DNA from: Dipylidium caninum
Lineage: Eukaryota > Platyhelminthes > Cestoda > Cyclophyllidea > Dipylidiidae
Direction: 5' to 3'
DNA: 64,000 bases
Assembly: GCA_017562135.1 (NCBI GenBank)
Contig: QEYB01001597.1
Location: 397,174-461,173, forward strand
The translations under genes and the position numbers were made by a program. Every line of letters begins with the position of its first letter. The stretch's first letter is position 1. The notes under the pieces were generated by a model, which saw only the letters and a list, made by a program, of their open reading frames with translations, had not been told where the DNA came from and ran no database searches. Below, in pieces: positions 31,691-45,476 of this stretch.

Positions 31691-33319
31691 CGGTCCAGCG
31701 TGGCGGTGCCGCCGCACCAGTCAACCTCGGCGTCGAGGTTCTTCTGTGGCCGCAGCTCATAGACCTTCCACGCGAGCGATGGACGTTCCCCGAGCCACCG
31801 CGTCTTTGTCATACTGGACGCCAGTTGACGTTGGCATACGGCAAAGTTTCCCACGAGCGCCGAAGTCGCCCTCCCGCCTGTCCTGATTGCTGCATTTTAT
31901 TGTCCCGCCCCCCCACGCTCCCACCCCGGCCCTCCGCCGTTCTCCACGCTGTCGATCGGAGGTGAGAAGCTTCCGCTTGACACGAGTCTCGCTTCCGTCA
32001 CAGCCATGACTGCGGACCTCGAATCGGCCGCGTACTCCGCCACTTCCGACGGGCGAAGAGCGACGCCGAGAACCGAGGAAATTAGGCGGCAATGTCCGCC
32101 ACGTGGACCTGTCGCGGGCTGTGAAGAGCTTTCGTCGAAGTGGCCGCCCTCCCCTTCCCCAACCTGTCCGGAAATGGCTTCGGCCTTTAATTTGTATAAA
32201 GACAGCCGGCATTTCAAGAAAAGTGCCCTTCTTCTTCACACCGACCAGTCAGTTTGGCCCTGAAGCCACCTCCACCCCCGACACTTGCGCCACCGAGTTG
32301 TTCCGCACGCCGCCGCAGCGATCGGGTCGTCGAGGTCAGAACTGCAACCGCCAGGCGCGCTTCCCAGACCAAAGGTGCCTTTTTTGGTTGCCAGCGCTTC
32401 CTGGGGATTTGCCAAATTTCATCGGCGTTGAAAGGCTTTTTCTGTGTACTCGGGCCGAGGAGACTTTGTGCATACCCGAGTTGGTTTACAGGTGTCGGGA
32501 TGAGGAAATGAGGCCCGCCGAAGTGGCGGGCGGAGGCGCCTGGAGCGGTCGAAAGGGGTTCCCGAGTGTGCCCGTCCAGAGGACAAACAGCGGAGCATCA
32601 CACCACTCCTCAACAAGCCTTATTAGTTCGTGGAGATGTCTACTCTGTCCTCGACCAGTCGTCGCCTCCGAAATCTCGTCGCTGGTTCGTCTGCTCCCGT
32701 CTAAACGGAAATCGCGTACCTTTTAATTCGACCGAGTGGAAGCACCCGCCATGTGGCATCTCAGACACCCAAATTGCAAAAGCGCTAGTTTTGGACGCAA
32801 TTTCCCACCTTCCCCCCCCCTCCCCTCCCCCCTCCACCATCCCCACTGCTCCCCTCAGTGCACACACTTCAGCGGCCACCCGGGGAGGCGATGCGGCGGG
32901 GCTGCAGACTGGGGCGATTCTGTGTGGCTCAACCTGCACAAACCGCACTGTACGCAGTCTCTCGTCCGGGAGAGGCTTGCGGACACCTCGAGGCGGGGTT
33001 TATGTGGCCATCGGGACAATTCGGTGCAGCGCGACTAGCGCCGTTTATCGCGCTTATGCGGTCTCCCTCCGAGGGAGTAATAACCGCCCCAGCGGTGCGC
33101 CGACGGGCCGGTCGTCTGGAGGCGGAGGCGACGCCAACGCGCGCCAACCTCGAACCACCGAGTGTGGAGCACGTTTCTCGCGGACGCCGCAACGGCCCAT
33201 TCGACCGCGGCGTCTCCCCACCCGCTCCGCCTTCCCGAGTGAAGTCGGGGTGGTCTGAGCAGTCAGGAATCCCTTTTTTACTTTACCTGATACTGCTACG
33301 GTCTTTCTGGTGCCTCTAG

Positions 33320-36300
33320 GCTGAGTTGACGGCCAAAGCGGAGCAAATCGCCCTGCTGGAAGAACGTCTGGCCAAAGCGGAGGCCGGCAACAGGGCGCTG
33401 CGGGCTCAACTCAGATCGGAGAAGGCGAGTTTGTGCAACTAAGTCCCCCACTTCCTCCTTGTCTGCTGTTTATCCACCCAACGAGTTCTCTTGACGTCAG
33501 TTCACTGCATTGAAAGCAAAAGTGGCCCGAGAGGACACTTTTGCGCATCTTTTCGTTGTCATGCTGGTTTCCCACTTGGTGTCGAGGAGGAGCGTTGGGT
33601 TTCTCACGAACAAGTGCTGAGGCGATTTCAAAAAAGCACATTCAGGAGCTCACTAAGGGTGCAGTGGGGAAGTGGAGGCCAGCGCCGCCGACTTATTGTT
33701 GAAACCGCCTTGGGCGAGTGTGTCGCACTTCCACCGACGTGGATTGCGCAAACTGCCCAGCTCCCCGGCCCTTATTCCTGTCCCCGGCAGCTGAGTTCAT
33801 GGAAATGCGGCCAGTGCGCTCGACTTCGCGTCCAAATAGGACGTAGTCGACATGATTTGCAGCAAACTTTGCGGCTTTTTGACTTGGACGTTGTCGTTTA
33901 GCCACCTTGCAGGGACAAGTGGGTGGCACATCCACCCAAAATAAACTTGCTCAAGGAGAATCCGCGTTTCCCTCATCCCATTTTGCCCATACGTCCACAC
34001 CGGCCGGGCATTTGAGTCTCCGGAGGGGGGGGGGAGTAATTGGAGGCGGGATTAAACACGAGTGCAACGTGAGGTGGCACTTCTGAAAGCATTCTGATTA
34101 GAGAAACTGGCGCCTAAGCTTTCCCATTGTTTAGTGATGCCGGGATTTGACTTAACGTTAATGAGTGACGATTCTTTTTGTTTTCTTTTGATTTCCTGCC
34201 TCCCAGGCCACTGGTAAGGGAGACGATAGAAACGAGCCGGAAGGTGGGGCGGACAAGGTCCCGAGTCTTCAGCTCAACGCCGCCACCGTACAGCAGTTGA
34301 CGACGGAGCTTGGGGTTGTCGAGGTGCTCAACGCGGAGAGCCTTCTCCAGGCCGTCAGGAACCTAATCAAGTGAGTTGACAAGGGCTACACTCAACAGAA
34401 TGGTTTAAATTTTTTGGAATAATAACTAGCACTTAAGGGGACAATTTATAATCATGCGGATGTAATTAAAGCCCGTCCATGCCTCAGTCGACGAGGGGGA
34501 GCGCTGATTATGGCCTGAACATCAGGGGGATTGACTGTGACACCCAAACGAATGTGAGCTCTTGTTGAATGTAACGATAATCCTGATAATGATACTACAA
34601 GGCGAATACGTGGCCCCTGCAGACAGCGCGACGCCTCCGGACACAGGACCGAATAAGCGTATGTGCTTCTTGACGTCTCACTCTGCGACTGTTAGGCTGA
34701 TATTGCCGCATTATTTTCTATTTTCCTCTGCTGACTAAGGTTGTTAACTAGGTGTGGGTGGAGAAAATTATCACACATCCAGCAATTTGTCAGGAAATCC
34801 AATTGCCAAGCCGGCATACGAGCGTGCACAAGTGACCGATTTTCATCGGCATCTCCCCTTTCTGCCTCAAATCATTCCCACTTATTAAGTTCTCACTAGA
34901 GGACTTGCATCGTTTTCTCCGTACCTTCAATCAGGGCTGATAAACACGCAGATTACGGGATGATAATTCGTAAGCCTAGTTATATTTTTTGTAGAGTGCA
35001 AGGGAAACGACGCCTGTCGTTACTCACTACCATCAAGTTAAGATTCTCCAGCTGGGAATCCCCTGATATTTAGTTAATTTAGGCCGTTGTGCTGCTAATC
35101 ACAATTTGACATACTGTCGGAAGTGGCAATTCCTCCTACACATTGATTCGTTGTGTTGAAGTCTGATGGCCATAGGTTATAACGTTAGATTTTACCGAGT
35201 TTAGGAGGTTTTAACTCTATTGGGTCGCGCTTTTGCGGCTTGACAGTTTCCGGAGAATGGAAGAACGCGTAAATGCTGATAGTGACAAGTCCATGCCAAT
35301 CTCATATGGCGAGATTCGGCTTATCAACTTGAAAGTATTAAATTTGGTAGGACAAAATGTTTGGGTACTGTTAACCATCTCATTACTTGGACGGAATTTG
35401 GGAATCTTCGGTTGATTTTAATATACCAAATAGCATTGCCGGTCTGCGCGGTGGCTTAATTTGCATAAATCTTTCTCTCCTGTTTCTGCGTTTGGCAGTG
35501 GAATCTGATATAAGGCGAGCAGGCGCACAAACAATTAAAGCAACTAAAAATTGAATAGTAATTTCGTAATACTCTGGAACGATAAAAGCCAGTCCTTGTG
35601 AATATCTAACCGCGAAACCACGAAGGCAAGTGGTTATTTGAGATATCATCAACGCCAAATTAGATCTGCATTATTGTCCACGGCAAAGCATGCAATAATT
35701 CACCAAAATATAATAGAAAAATTGGTTTACTGTGCGGAAATATCTTACTTGTCAGCTCTTGAGGTGAGCTCATTCTACCACACTTCCATTTTTGCCAAAT
35801 TACCCTCCCTGTATCTTTGTCTCATTACATATATTTCCGAACATCTTTGAACATTATAAGTAACAGTGTAATTAGCCCAGTGGCACATAATGGCGCCATA
35901 CAGTAGCGTCTAAGCGGAATTGTGGGGCCGCCGCCTTACTTAAGGAAATAATGGAGGACGTCGACATTTCAGGAAAGCAAAGAGGTTAGAAACACAGATA
36001 ATCGTTGCCGTTTATTGGCTCAGAGTTTTGCTCTCTGTGTGAGTCTCACATACATGTGTTTGGAGACTACATCTCGTACCCTGTTAAACGGCTGCCGACA
36101 CAAAGAAGTAACTCTGATTTCGAGTCCTCCATCTTGAGGAAAGGAATTGTTGTAAAGAAAGAGATAAATGTTTACTTGATAGCCATCAAGTAAATATAGG
36201 GATTGTAAGTAAAGAAAGGGCAATTTGTGAGAGGATCACATTACGTAGTGCGCGGGCTATTGTCGGGCAAATACCAAGCTATAAAACAGCAGTTTTATCC

Positions 36301-39300
36301 GAGTTATTCCGCGCACAATTTTTAAGTTGATATTCAGATAAAAGAGTTGAACGCCGACGAAGTGAGTCGTTTGAACCACTATTCTGAAAACAATTTTTAT
36401 TCCATTGCGTTACATATACACACAGCCACCGAAAAAGTAAGGACAGTGTTTCATTTATATTTTTTATTTTTAGTCATTGTGAATTGTTCATGTTTGAGGT
36501 CTAGTGTTGCCACTTCTCCTAACTTGTATTATTACTAGGCACAGTCCGAGAAGATTTGAGCAGCGGCCCGCCGAAACTCACAGCCCATCGCTACTGCTCA
36601 TTTACGGCCGCACATGAGGCATATGTCTGCACAATCCTTAGTTACGAGCAGCCAAATAAATAATTAACTTCTCACGGCCTTAAGTTTACAATTTGGCGAC
36701 TGAAAAGTTGCGTGTTCTCATTTTACACGATTTGTTTTCGTTGTTTCAGGCTTAGAAATTCCCTTCTGTTGACTGACTCTCGGACTAGCATCAGAAGTAA
36801 GGAGACATATATTTGAAGCTGCCTCACACGAAAACCCTACATTACTGTGATAAAGCGAATTGGCTCCTTCTTCTCCTTTCAGACCACCCTTCTTATGATA
36901 ATACATCGCCCGAGTACTACTCCTCTAGATTTAGCCAGTTACAAGGCTCCTCCAAGGTGGAGGGCCTACGTGGCCAGTTAACTGTGTGTGAGAAGCGTCG
37001 AGCCGATCTTGAGGACAGGGTATCAGAGCTCTCCTCCGAACTATCGCATGCCCAGGCTGCCAATCGCGCAAGCGAGGCGGCTCTCACTGCCTCGCGACGC
37101 AACGAAGCCGCCTTGAGACGTCGTCTCTTAGCAACGATGGACACCGGATCAGTGAATAGTCAAAGAGCCAGACCGATCTCCTCCTTGGACTACTCGGAAA
37201 ACGCGGCACTGGGGCTGAAAGAGGACTTGGACGCGCAGACGAAGGCATGTTCATTAGTGTAAATTGTTCACGAAATAGCTTCTACTTATGTCAAATGAGT
37301 CAGAGTGTGGAAGGGAAACTCGAAACTGGCGTTAACGAGTACATCGTGTGAGACTGGCGTCTGAAGGTTATGAGGAGTTGAGCGACACCATGAATGTGTG
37401 GTAGACTGGAATCACTAATCTTAGAGCTGGATGACGATTTTTGACCTCCATCTCGTGAAGGCCAATCCCGCTACTGGGAAGATGGCAGTGAGGATAAAGA
37501 GGGAGAGTAACGCTAATTGGTTAGAACTGCAGACTTAACCTGTGAAGGCTTCGTTCCTCTTGTAGATTATAAAGTTGGAGACGGCGAACGCGGCACTAAC
37601 GGAGGCCAATCAGTTGGATCGGGTGCGTTTGCAGGAGCAGGCCACAAGAATTGCTCAATTGGAAGCCGAACAACGGACGCTGCATGACAGGATGGCCAGT
37701 CTGCAAGCTTCCGAGTCATGCGCCCAGAGGACGTGCGTGCGCCTGCAGGTGAGGTGACATTTGCATACAACACACCTATCGCCTAGTGAGTTGTGTAAAT
37801 TTTGCAATCATTACCTACTCATATCGCCTGCATTCAGCATAAAAGGAGCCTCAATTTGCAGTAGAGTGAGGAGGCGAGTTGGTTCCGCCTGAGTTTACTC
37901 TCAGATAAGAATGGTAATCTTTCCTCAAAATGAGATGCCACTTGCCTGAGCCATGCCAATAAAATAAAGTAACGTTTCGTTGCGTGTCCTCTGTTTTTTG
38001 TCGCAAGCAAATCATAGAGGTTTGTTCTACGTGTGTAGAGAGATGCTCATGCTCGCACCAACACGGGGGGCGTCGCCCCCATCACCGTCTTTGTGCACTG
38101 ATGTGAGGCAGTTAGTTGGGTATGCATTCCCCTCCTTCACCCACGAGGGGAGTGAGGCACCACCCCCCCCCCCCCCAGCTCGCACAACAACTCGTGGTGA
38201 TTTTGTTGTCTTGAGTGATGAGCACGCACTCTACTCGTGTACTAAGTCTGCCCTAAATCTTAATGGTGTACTTTTGCAACATTTGCACGTAATAATGACA
38301 ATTTCGCGAAGAGGAGGCGTCGCTCGCCCTCCTCGAGGCTTGGTGCATTTCATCGAATTATCCTGATGTCGCGCACATGACGAAGCGTGCCGACGTGCCC
38401 TTCGTGATTTCAGATTAAAAAAAAATAGTTGTAAAAGATTACTTAGGTCTGGCTGACTAGTTGTTCGCATATGAGGAGGCAACAATTTCGCTTCATCTTT
38501 TCTGCCACGCGTCCACACCCATTGCCTGGCATGGGAGTATAGTATTGGTCTGAGTTGCTGCCAAAAATCACAGTAATGCAGAGTAGGTGACAATTGAAAG
38601 TGCGAAAAGGGAAAGAGTCTCGCTAACGGTGATTTAGTTGGTTAGTGAACCTCACCCTCTGCGTATATCCGATTAAGCTATGCTAAGTAGGCCCCTTTTA
38701 TGCTGTCAAAGAGTTTTGTCGAAATCTCCGACTTATCGGGAATACACGTGGCAATAGTGTTCCACCAAACTAAAACGTTGCTACTGACTAGACGTGCTAG
38801 CCGTTAGTTAGGAGGAGGCATTTTGGTGCGCCGCTTTTGTTCTAGGCACTCTATGAGGATATGCTGCGCGAGTTCTCCGAGTCCACAACGCAGGAGGCGA
38901 AAGTAGCCGCAACCAGACGGCGTAACAGACAAACAGATTCGCGAGGCTATGAGACGGACACCGGCGTTCTCACCAACCGCGTCAGTAGACACACGACCGA
39001 AAACGAAGATGGGTTGAAGGTTTGCCCTATTTAGCCATGTTTGAGCACCTTTATTGAGGGTTTAGTGAATTTTGGCGTATGTAGGGGCGGCAAGAAAATG
39101 ACTCAAAGCCTTTATAGCTTCTAATCTCTCTAAAAATACACTAATCAGGTCCTTCGTCTTCTCTTTACTTGAGTATCCTTGTCGACATTTGGGTTGTTTT
39201 AAATTACAGGGTTTCAGAAAAGCTTAATCATCAATTTATTGTGGATCTCGTTGGTTTTGTCTGCACCCGTGTTCCGTGTTTGTTTTGCGATTGGGAGGAG

Positions 39301-41173
39301 GTGGGAACCGCGGCGTCAAGACGAAGCTTAATGAAACCAACGCATTCTTCTAGCTCTGTGCCTCGAAAGTCTGCGGAGAGGTTCGAGAGGTACTGCGTGG
39401 TCTGAGAGAGCGTTTCATTCGTACCGCAGAGCAGCTGGCCGAGCGAAACGCTTTTGGCGAGGTAGGAGGCTCTCCCGCCTCTACTCCGCTCTCCCCTCAA
39501 TAACTGCGAATCCACTTGTGGACATCCCTCGCTGCTATTTAGCATTTGCACGACTGTGTCGATGCCGACGACGGTGGTTCAGCAGTTTCCACCAGCGGCG
39601 TCTGCTAGCGCGCCTGGAGCGGTGGATACCACCCAGTTGCGGCAGCGCGACTCGTTGGAGATGCAGTTGCGCCAGCGATGTGCTGATCTTGAAGTAGAAC
39701 TGGCGAAGTCCTGTCCTGAGGCGAGCGATCACCCTTCTTTACTGACCTTAAAGCTAACAAGCTGCGAGGCTACCCTTTAAGTGTTGTGTGTTTTGCCTCC
39801 AAAAGGCGGAAAAATGAAGATCTGTAGCGCAATAAGACAGACAAATCACTCATGTCGGTGGGCCGAGGTCTTCTTTTAGCTGTGACACGGTAACATTTGC
39901 TGATTCTCCCTGAGATTTGTTTGCCTGTAAAACATGGTGCGAAAATTGCCGTTTGCGGCGTTGGCTGCTCTCACATGAGCTCTTGTTTGCAGATCAACGC
40001 AAACAAGTTGAAGGTGAGTTTGGAGCACAGCAGACCGAACTGGCGGATTTGTACCGCAGACTGGCAAGTGCCAGGATGAAGCTGGAGACGACGAAAGCTC
40101 TTCGCGACACTCAGGTCTGTTCTCTCGTTGCGATTTGCCATCCACTAAAATCATCCGCAATCGCTTCACTAAAGTGCTGCAACCGCCATTCGGTTGACAG
40201 TTAGTCAGTAGTGTCACGTGCGCACTGAACGGTGTGTAAAAATGTCTGCTTCGAGAGACCGCCGTTCTAATTGGCTTTTCCTGTTGTTTTTTTGTGCACA
40301 ACTCTAGTTGCCTGATGCTCACTACACTGGGACACGAATCGACCTGGTAGAAAACCATTTGAGGTAGACAAAGAGACAAGAAAGTGAGTGGCGAGAGAGG
40401 GAGGCAGACCGAGATAAGTAGAACTCCTCCTCCTTTCCTCTTCTCCATCGCGTTTCACTGTGGTTAAGTCACTTTGACCATTACATTTGGCCCCAAATTG
40501 TCCCCACGTGCACGCTCATACCAATTTTTGCTAGTTTTGGTTGTTGCAATACTAAGTAATTTGCTAGGGCCTTTTTTTTCAAGAGTGCACCGCCCTCCCC
40601 CTCCCCGCTCCGCTCTCCGCCCCCATTAGTTGCCCGAAGGGGGCATTCACGCACTCTGTACGTCAAGTCGGCATTGCCCAAGGCTAAAATAATGCCCCCT
40701 TCGATTGGCCGGTTAAGACGCGACTGGAGGAGGAGTGACGCCTTTGTGGACGTGCACACCACCAAATGAGTTGGCTACCCAGAAAGACTAAAGTTTGTCC
40801 AGCCTTTCCTGCTGTCAGGTGAATTCAGGGACGCACGAGCGTCACGCAGCAGAAATGGCATTTGTCGCACAGGTGGACAGTTTCTTGCGAAACAGAATGG
40901 CTGTGAAGCCCTCGGTGGGTTTTCGACGTCGTCTCATGAGCGCCTCTCCACCCTGCCCGACTCTCAGGTTAGGTGCTGAGGCAACATGGCGCGGCACATC
41001 GAACCGGCTTCGATGACACCGCGGTTTGGGTGCATTGCGTTCGCCCAGATTTGGCACGAGGCCTGGTCCGCACTGCCGTCCTGTCGGAGTCCCCTCTGCA
41101 GGTCTAGCAAGCAGCGGCAGACGCTGAGGACATCTTCCCGATCGTCACGACGTTGGAGGGCGCTTTTGACTAG
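33320..41173 (+). pseudogene. 5'-truncated second copy of the coiled-coil gene (exons 9-19)
   Basis: Exons: 33320-33424, 34207-34370, 36883-37244, 37566-37748, 38846-39019, 39354-39461, 39596-39720, 39993-40114, 40308-40346, 40819-40872, 41108-41173. Exons 1-8 are missing because the duplication starts in intron 8, so no start codon or promoter from the parent gene is present. Most exons are open and better preserved than unit 1 (exons 10-12 and 19), but exons 14, 15 and 16 carry small deletions and exon 11 an extra C. It could be a transcribed but headless pseudogene, or its exons could be spliced onto the upstream copy by read-through. Retained splice sites and few substitutions suggest the duplication is recent. 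Confidence 0.75.
34371..36882 (+). other. AT-rich intron 10 in unit 2
   Basis: Counterpart of 18198-20768. It aligns throughout but with frequent substitutions and small indels, unlike the near-identity seen after about 38.8 kb. No gene or RNA seen. Confidence 0.5.
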
Positions 41174-42844
41174 AGGAAAGTCGGAAGACACGTCAGAGCA
41201 CGACAGGAGTGTATTTTTTGTCTAAAAACTAGTTGTTAGGTGAAAAGGCCTTTTGGGAAGCAACTGTTGATGACCTTCTTTCCTATTTTCGATAAAAATG
41301 TTACTTCTGCTTTTAGAACATAGACTCCGTACAATTTCGATCAAGGAAGGACTTCAAGTTGTAACCAACAGAAGGCAAAAGCTCGAAAACCACACCGATC
41401 TTCTCTGCACCTTTATACACATCGGACTCCGCCCCCATCTCCTCCTTTTCCGTCCCCGTCCCCGTCCCCGTCCCCGTCCCCTCCCCGTCCCCGTCCCCGC
41501 CTTGTCGAGTGATTGTGCTCCGTGCATCTTTCCTTAAACACGTCTGTGCCACCCCTCCCGCTACCCGCCCCCCCCCCTCTGCCCTCCCCGCACCTCTCCG
41601 CTTTGCATGCCGCGTTGCGCTCGCTCACTTACACGCATCCGACATTTTGTAATCGCCTTCTCCAGCCCCTCCTCTCCCAACCTCTTCCACCCCTCCACCC
41701 CGCTCCCCCACTCTCATTCGTGTCTCTTCTGTTCTCGCTTGCATACAGCGTCATCATTATATACGTGTGGAAGTAAACTTCCTGTTAGTTATCTTGACTG
41801 GTTTGTTTGTGTGTGTTGTGTGCCAGTGAGTGAGTGAGTGATTGACTACCATACTCAGGCACGTTTGGCCGTGAGATCGCGTCCCTCTTAAGCGGACAGA
41901 AGTCCAGTGCTTCATAAGAGGACAACCCGTTGGACTTAGTGGCGCGACAACCGGGGCAGATGAGGAAGGGTGTTGGACGCCAATCTGTTTCCACTGTCCA
42001 CTCGCTTCTCCCGTGAGGCGAGAGCGCTGCCTGCCAGTGAGGACGTCAATCCGGTCTCCCCGCCTCCATTCGTCTCCGCATGGGTGCCTCGGACGCGCTC
42101 CTCGCGAACGCCCCCACCTAACTAGCGGGCCAGTGGTGAAGGAGACGCTCCTCCGAGTTTACAAAAAAGTGCATGTTGGAGAATTTCGTCATCCACTCTG
42201 TTGGAAAGGACTTACGAAACAAAGCGTCCACGCAACAAGGCTGCCCACGAGACAGGCTGGAAGAGTGTGCACGTCATTTTGCCACGAGCTACTGCAGTTC
42301 TGCGGTGGGCCTCCGACTTAAACAAAAAGTGTACTGACAAATCTCCCTCTCCCATGACCCATTTGCGCTTGTCAAGTGGAGTTGAGTGCACCTCCTCAGG
42401 TTCTCGTTTCTCTCTACACCCAACACCCATGCTGCCTCCTGGGGTGAGTGGACCCTCCGCGTGGGTGAAATGTGAGCGATGCGCCCCCGGCAAGCGTCAC
42501 TTCAAGGGCGTCGCCGCTTCCCTCTCGCGTGCCTCATGGAAGATGTCCTGGCACTGATTTGGCCGTAAGAGGTGGCAGTCCAATGGGAGAGAAGGTGGAT
42601 TCGCTCCCCCTCCTCCTCGGCGTCGAGAGCGAAAGCCTCCAAAATGGCTCCAACTGTTCCCCCGGTGGTGGTGCGGTGGTGTCAAATCGTCTCAGCCTGG
42701 TGCACTTCCCCTCAAGTCACCCTGGAAAGGGCTACTAGACGACCGCGGCGAAGCGCCAAAAGAATCAGTCACGAGCGAAATTCCACGTCTCCTCTCTCAT
42801 TGGTGGTTGGGGTGAAGCGAGGTGCTCCCACCCACGCTCCGGCT
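41174..42844. other. Intergenic region, unit 2
   Basis: Equivalent of 25045-26719, with the longer GTCCCC array at about 41451-41499. No supported gene. Confidence 0.5.
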
Positions 42845-42851
42845 TATATAA
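42845..42851 (+). promoter_or_regulatory. TATA box of CRAL-TRIO copy 2
   Basis: TATATAA in the same context and at the same distance (about 60-65 bases) before the ATG at 42910 as in copy 1. The whole proximal promoter is duplicated with the gene, so copy 2 could be transcribed on its own. Confidence 0.6.
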
Positions 42852-42909
42852 GGCGCCCGCAGGCGCTGCCGTTGCTGCAACTGCTTCAGTGTGACGTGGA
42901 CAGCGAACA

Positions 42910-45476
42910 ATGTCAGCCTCGCAGAAAATTGCCACCGCTGTACGTGAAGCTGGCGAAGGCGCAGTTGGAGAAGACCCCAAGAGCATCGATGCACACGTGG
43001 AGGCGTTCCGACGTTGGTTGTCCTCGATGCCCATCTCACGTGTCCAGACGTAGTTTGCGTGGAGGACACGACCTGCTACATTGGTGGCCCCGAGGGAGGG
43101 AGGGAGGGCGGGCGGGCGGCGCCGTCTCCTCGTCCACTCCAGCGCACGCAACGACAGACGAGCGGTGACGGCTGCAGTGAATGCCTCCCTCATTCACGCG
43201 GTTGCCATTAGCCCGAGTCATCCGCTTCCAGACACAGACAGACAGACAGACAGACCGTTCTTACTGTCGGTGTTTTCTGCCGTGGAACCGCGCCTGCCGC
43301 AGGTTGGCTTTCCCCGTGGAGGGTGACTGACTGGCTGCGGACTCAACTGTTTCCTCTGCCCTCCCTTCCCTGCTCCCCCATTCTCGTCCACAACACGTGG
43401 ACGAGCAGTCCTGGCAAACTCCTCACCTGACGAAACCGTTAGCCCAGTGCGATTACCTCACAGCGCTGCCGGACCGCGAGGCGAAGGGCCACGTTCCTCT
43501 TCTTCTTCTTCTTCTGCCGCTGCTGGTGCTGCTGCTGCTGCTGCTGCTGCAGTTGTCGGTGTCTCCGATGCACCAGCAGCCTCTTAGCGTATCGCGACAT
43601 TGTGTAGTTGCCTCCGACCCCATGACTCCATGGCAGCCGGAGATTGATTGCGCACTTTACACAGGCCCCATTCAATGACTCAGGTGCTGTGGAGGGGTTT
43701 GACTTGACGCTTGAAGCACCCGTGGCACCGACGCAACGCCTGCACACCTTCGTGTCGTCACCACCTACTGAAGTCGTTCAGTAGCCACTTTAACCGCCTC
43801 ATTTTGCCCCCTCTAGATGAAACCTTCCTCCTCATGTTCCTCCGTCAGAGCAAGTACGTCCACGCGAAGGCCCAGGCGAGGCTGGACAACTTCTGCACCC
43901 TCTCCACCGAAAGTGCATCGACGAGTTCATTTGGGCCACGCCATCGACTTGAATCGGAGAGACTCGAGTACTACCTCAACCTGGGGTGGGTTTGCTAACA
44001 TCAGCGCCTAGCCGATGCTTTTATGGCTCCCTCTCGAAACAACGCATTCGCGGTAACAAAAAGGCACTCATGTTGCAGCTAAGTTTCAAAATCTCCCCTC
44101 CCTGCAAAGTTTGTCAACCATTGGAAGTCATTCCCGATATTGTCCCCATTCTCCGAACTCTGCGACGTAGGTGTTTATTCAGCCGATTTTCCAATTGCTC
44201 ATGAGACATATTTTTATTTCATCTCAGGATGCACATCCCCCTTGGATACATGGAGAACGGAAAGTTGGGGATTTTGATACGTCCAGCGTAAATCACATCA
44301 CCTCTAGTAACGTGGAAATGTAGGCGTCTGGAATCCGACGAAATATCTGTGGGAGAGGTGTTCTACTTCGTCTACAAGGCCTTGTTCATGATTTACTCAG
44401 ACCCGCGAGCAATGATCGCCGGTGCCGTAAACATAATGGACTTCGCAGGCGGAACGCGAAACAGGTCGTAAAGGATCCTAACAACATTCGGGCGATTGTT
44501 AGATTCATGCAGGTATGCGGCGGTTAAGCTGGCCTTGGCTTTTCCTCGTAAAGCAGTCAGTTAACTTGCGTTACACGGAGAGATGCAGACCACACTAATT
44601 GCGTCTGCGGCTTTGTCCATTGAAACAAAACCGGTATTCACAATACAAACCCAGATTCACGGCCGAGAAGGAGGTTCAGGTTATTTTTCATTGTAGGAGG
44701 CGATGCCGGCGAGAACTCCCCACATGATGATTTGCAATGAGGCAAATTTGTGGAAACCATGCTCAGCATATTCATGTTTTAACATGAAAGACAAAATGAA
44801 ACGTCGAGTAAGGCTAATTGACTGGGCTTTGTGGTCTTGGGTAACCGCAAAAATGGAGTGATTGTTATTCATTTTATTTGAATAGATGGTGCGCTGCGGG
44901 ACGGACATGGAGAAAGCGTACGAGGCTGAGCCGGCATGAGGAAGCTGCTGCCGCCGTACTTGGGCGGCGAGGGGAAAACCGTGGAAGAACTCATACGTAC
45001 GTCTGGACTTGCCTCGACGATATGCCAGCCAGCGTCGACGTCTCTTGACTTGTTGCAGCACCGAAACGCTTCCACTAACGCATTTGAGAGTAGTTGATTC
45101 TGTCCGACTTTGGTGCACCAAGAAAATGCGCTTCGATAGTCGAAGGGGCAAATAGTCGCGTCTCCTTCACCCCGCTATGACAGGAGTTCCACCCCTCCCC
45201 CCTCCCCTCCCCCCTCCCCCCTCCCCAACTCACCCGATAAGCGCTGCACCATTGAGGCTGCAATACTCGTACGAGTGCCTGTTCTACACCCCTTTAGAGG
45301 CCAACAAGAAACGCTTCCACGAGTTCTACGCCAAAGGCGATCTCACGGCGACGATCAGGGTGGACGAGTCAAAGCGACCCAGTTCGGCTCGTGACTTCCT
45401 CCGCGAGTACAAGGAATACAACGCGCATGTGATGGGCGCGAGTGGAACCTACGTGAAGATGGAGGACGAAATTTAA
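42910..45476 (+). CDS. CRAL-TRIO lipid-transfer protein, copy 2 (7 exons)
   Basis: Exons: 42910-43050, 43817-43985, 44228-44286, 44324-44512, 44697-44807, 44886-45000, 45257-45476. It has the same structure and protein as copy 1, including the intact last exon (YECLFYTPLEANKKRF ... YVKMEDEI). Small indels shift the frame in exon 1 (an extra A after SQK, compensated by a lost G about 50 bases on), exon 2 (three lost bases, in frame overall), and exons 3-4, 5 and 6. Since copy 1 is intact at most of these points and copy 2 reads through the stop in copy 1 exon 2, the two together give one open 336-residue frame. I treat it as a probable functional gene with sequence errors; a decaying duplicate is the alternative. 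Confidence 0.75.

Noticed and set aside
31600..31900. Frames rich in Cys-Val or His-Thr repeats near 31.6, 47.8 and 54.7 kb
   Set aside because: They are translations of TG/CA microsatellites.
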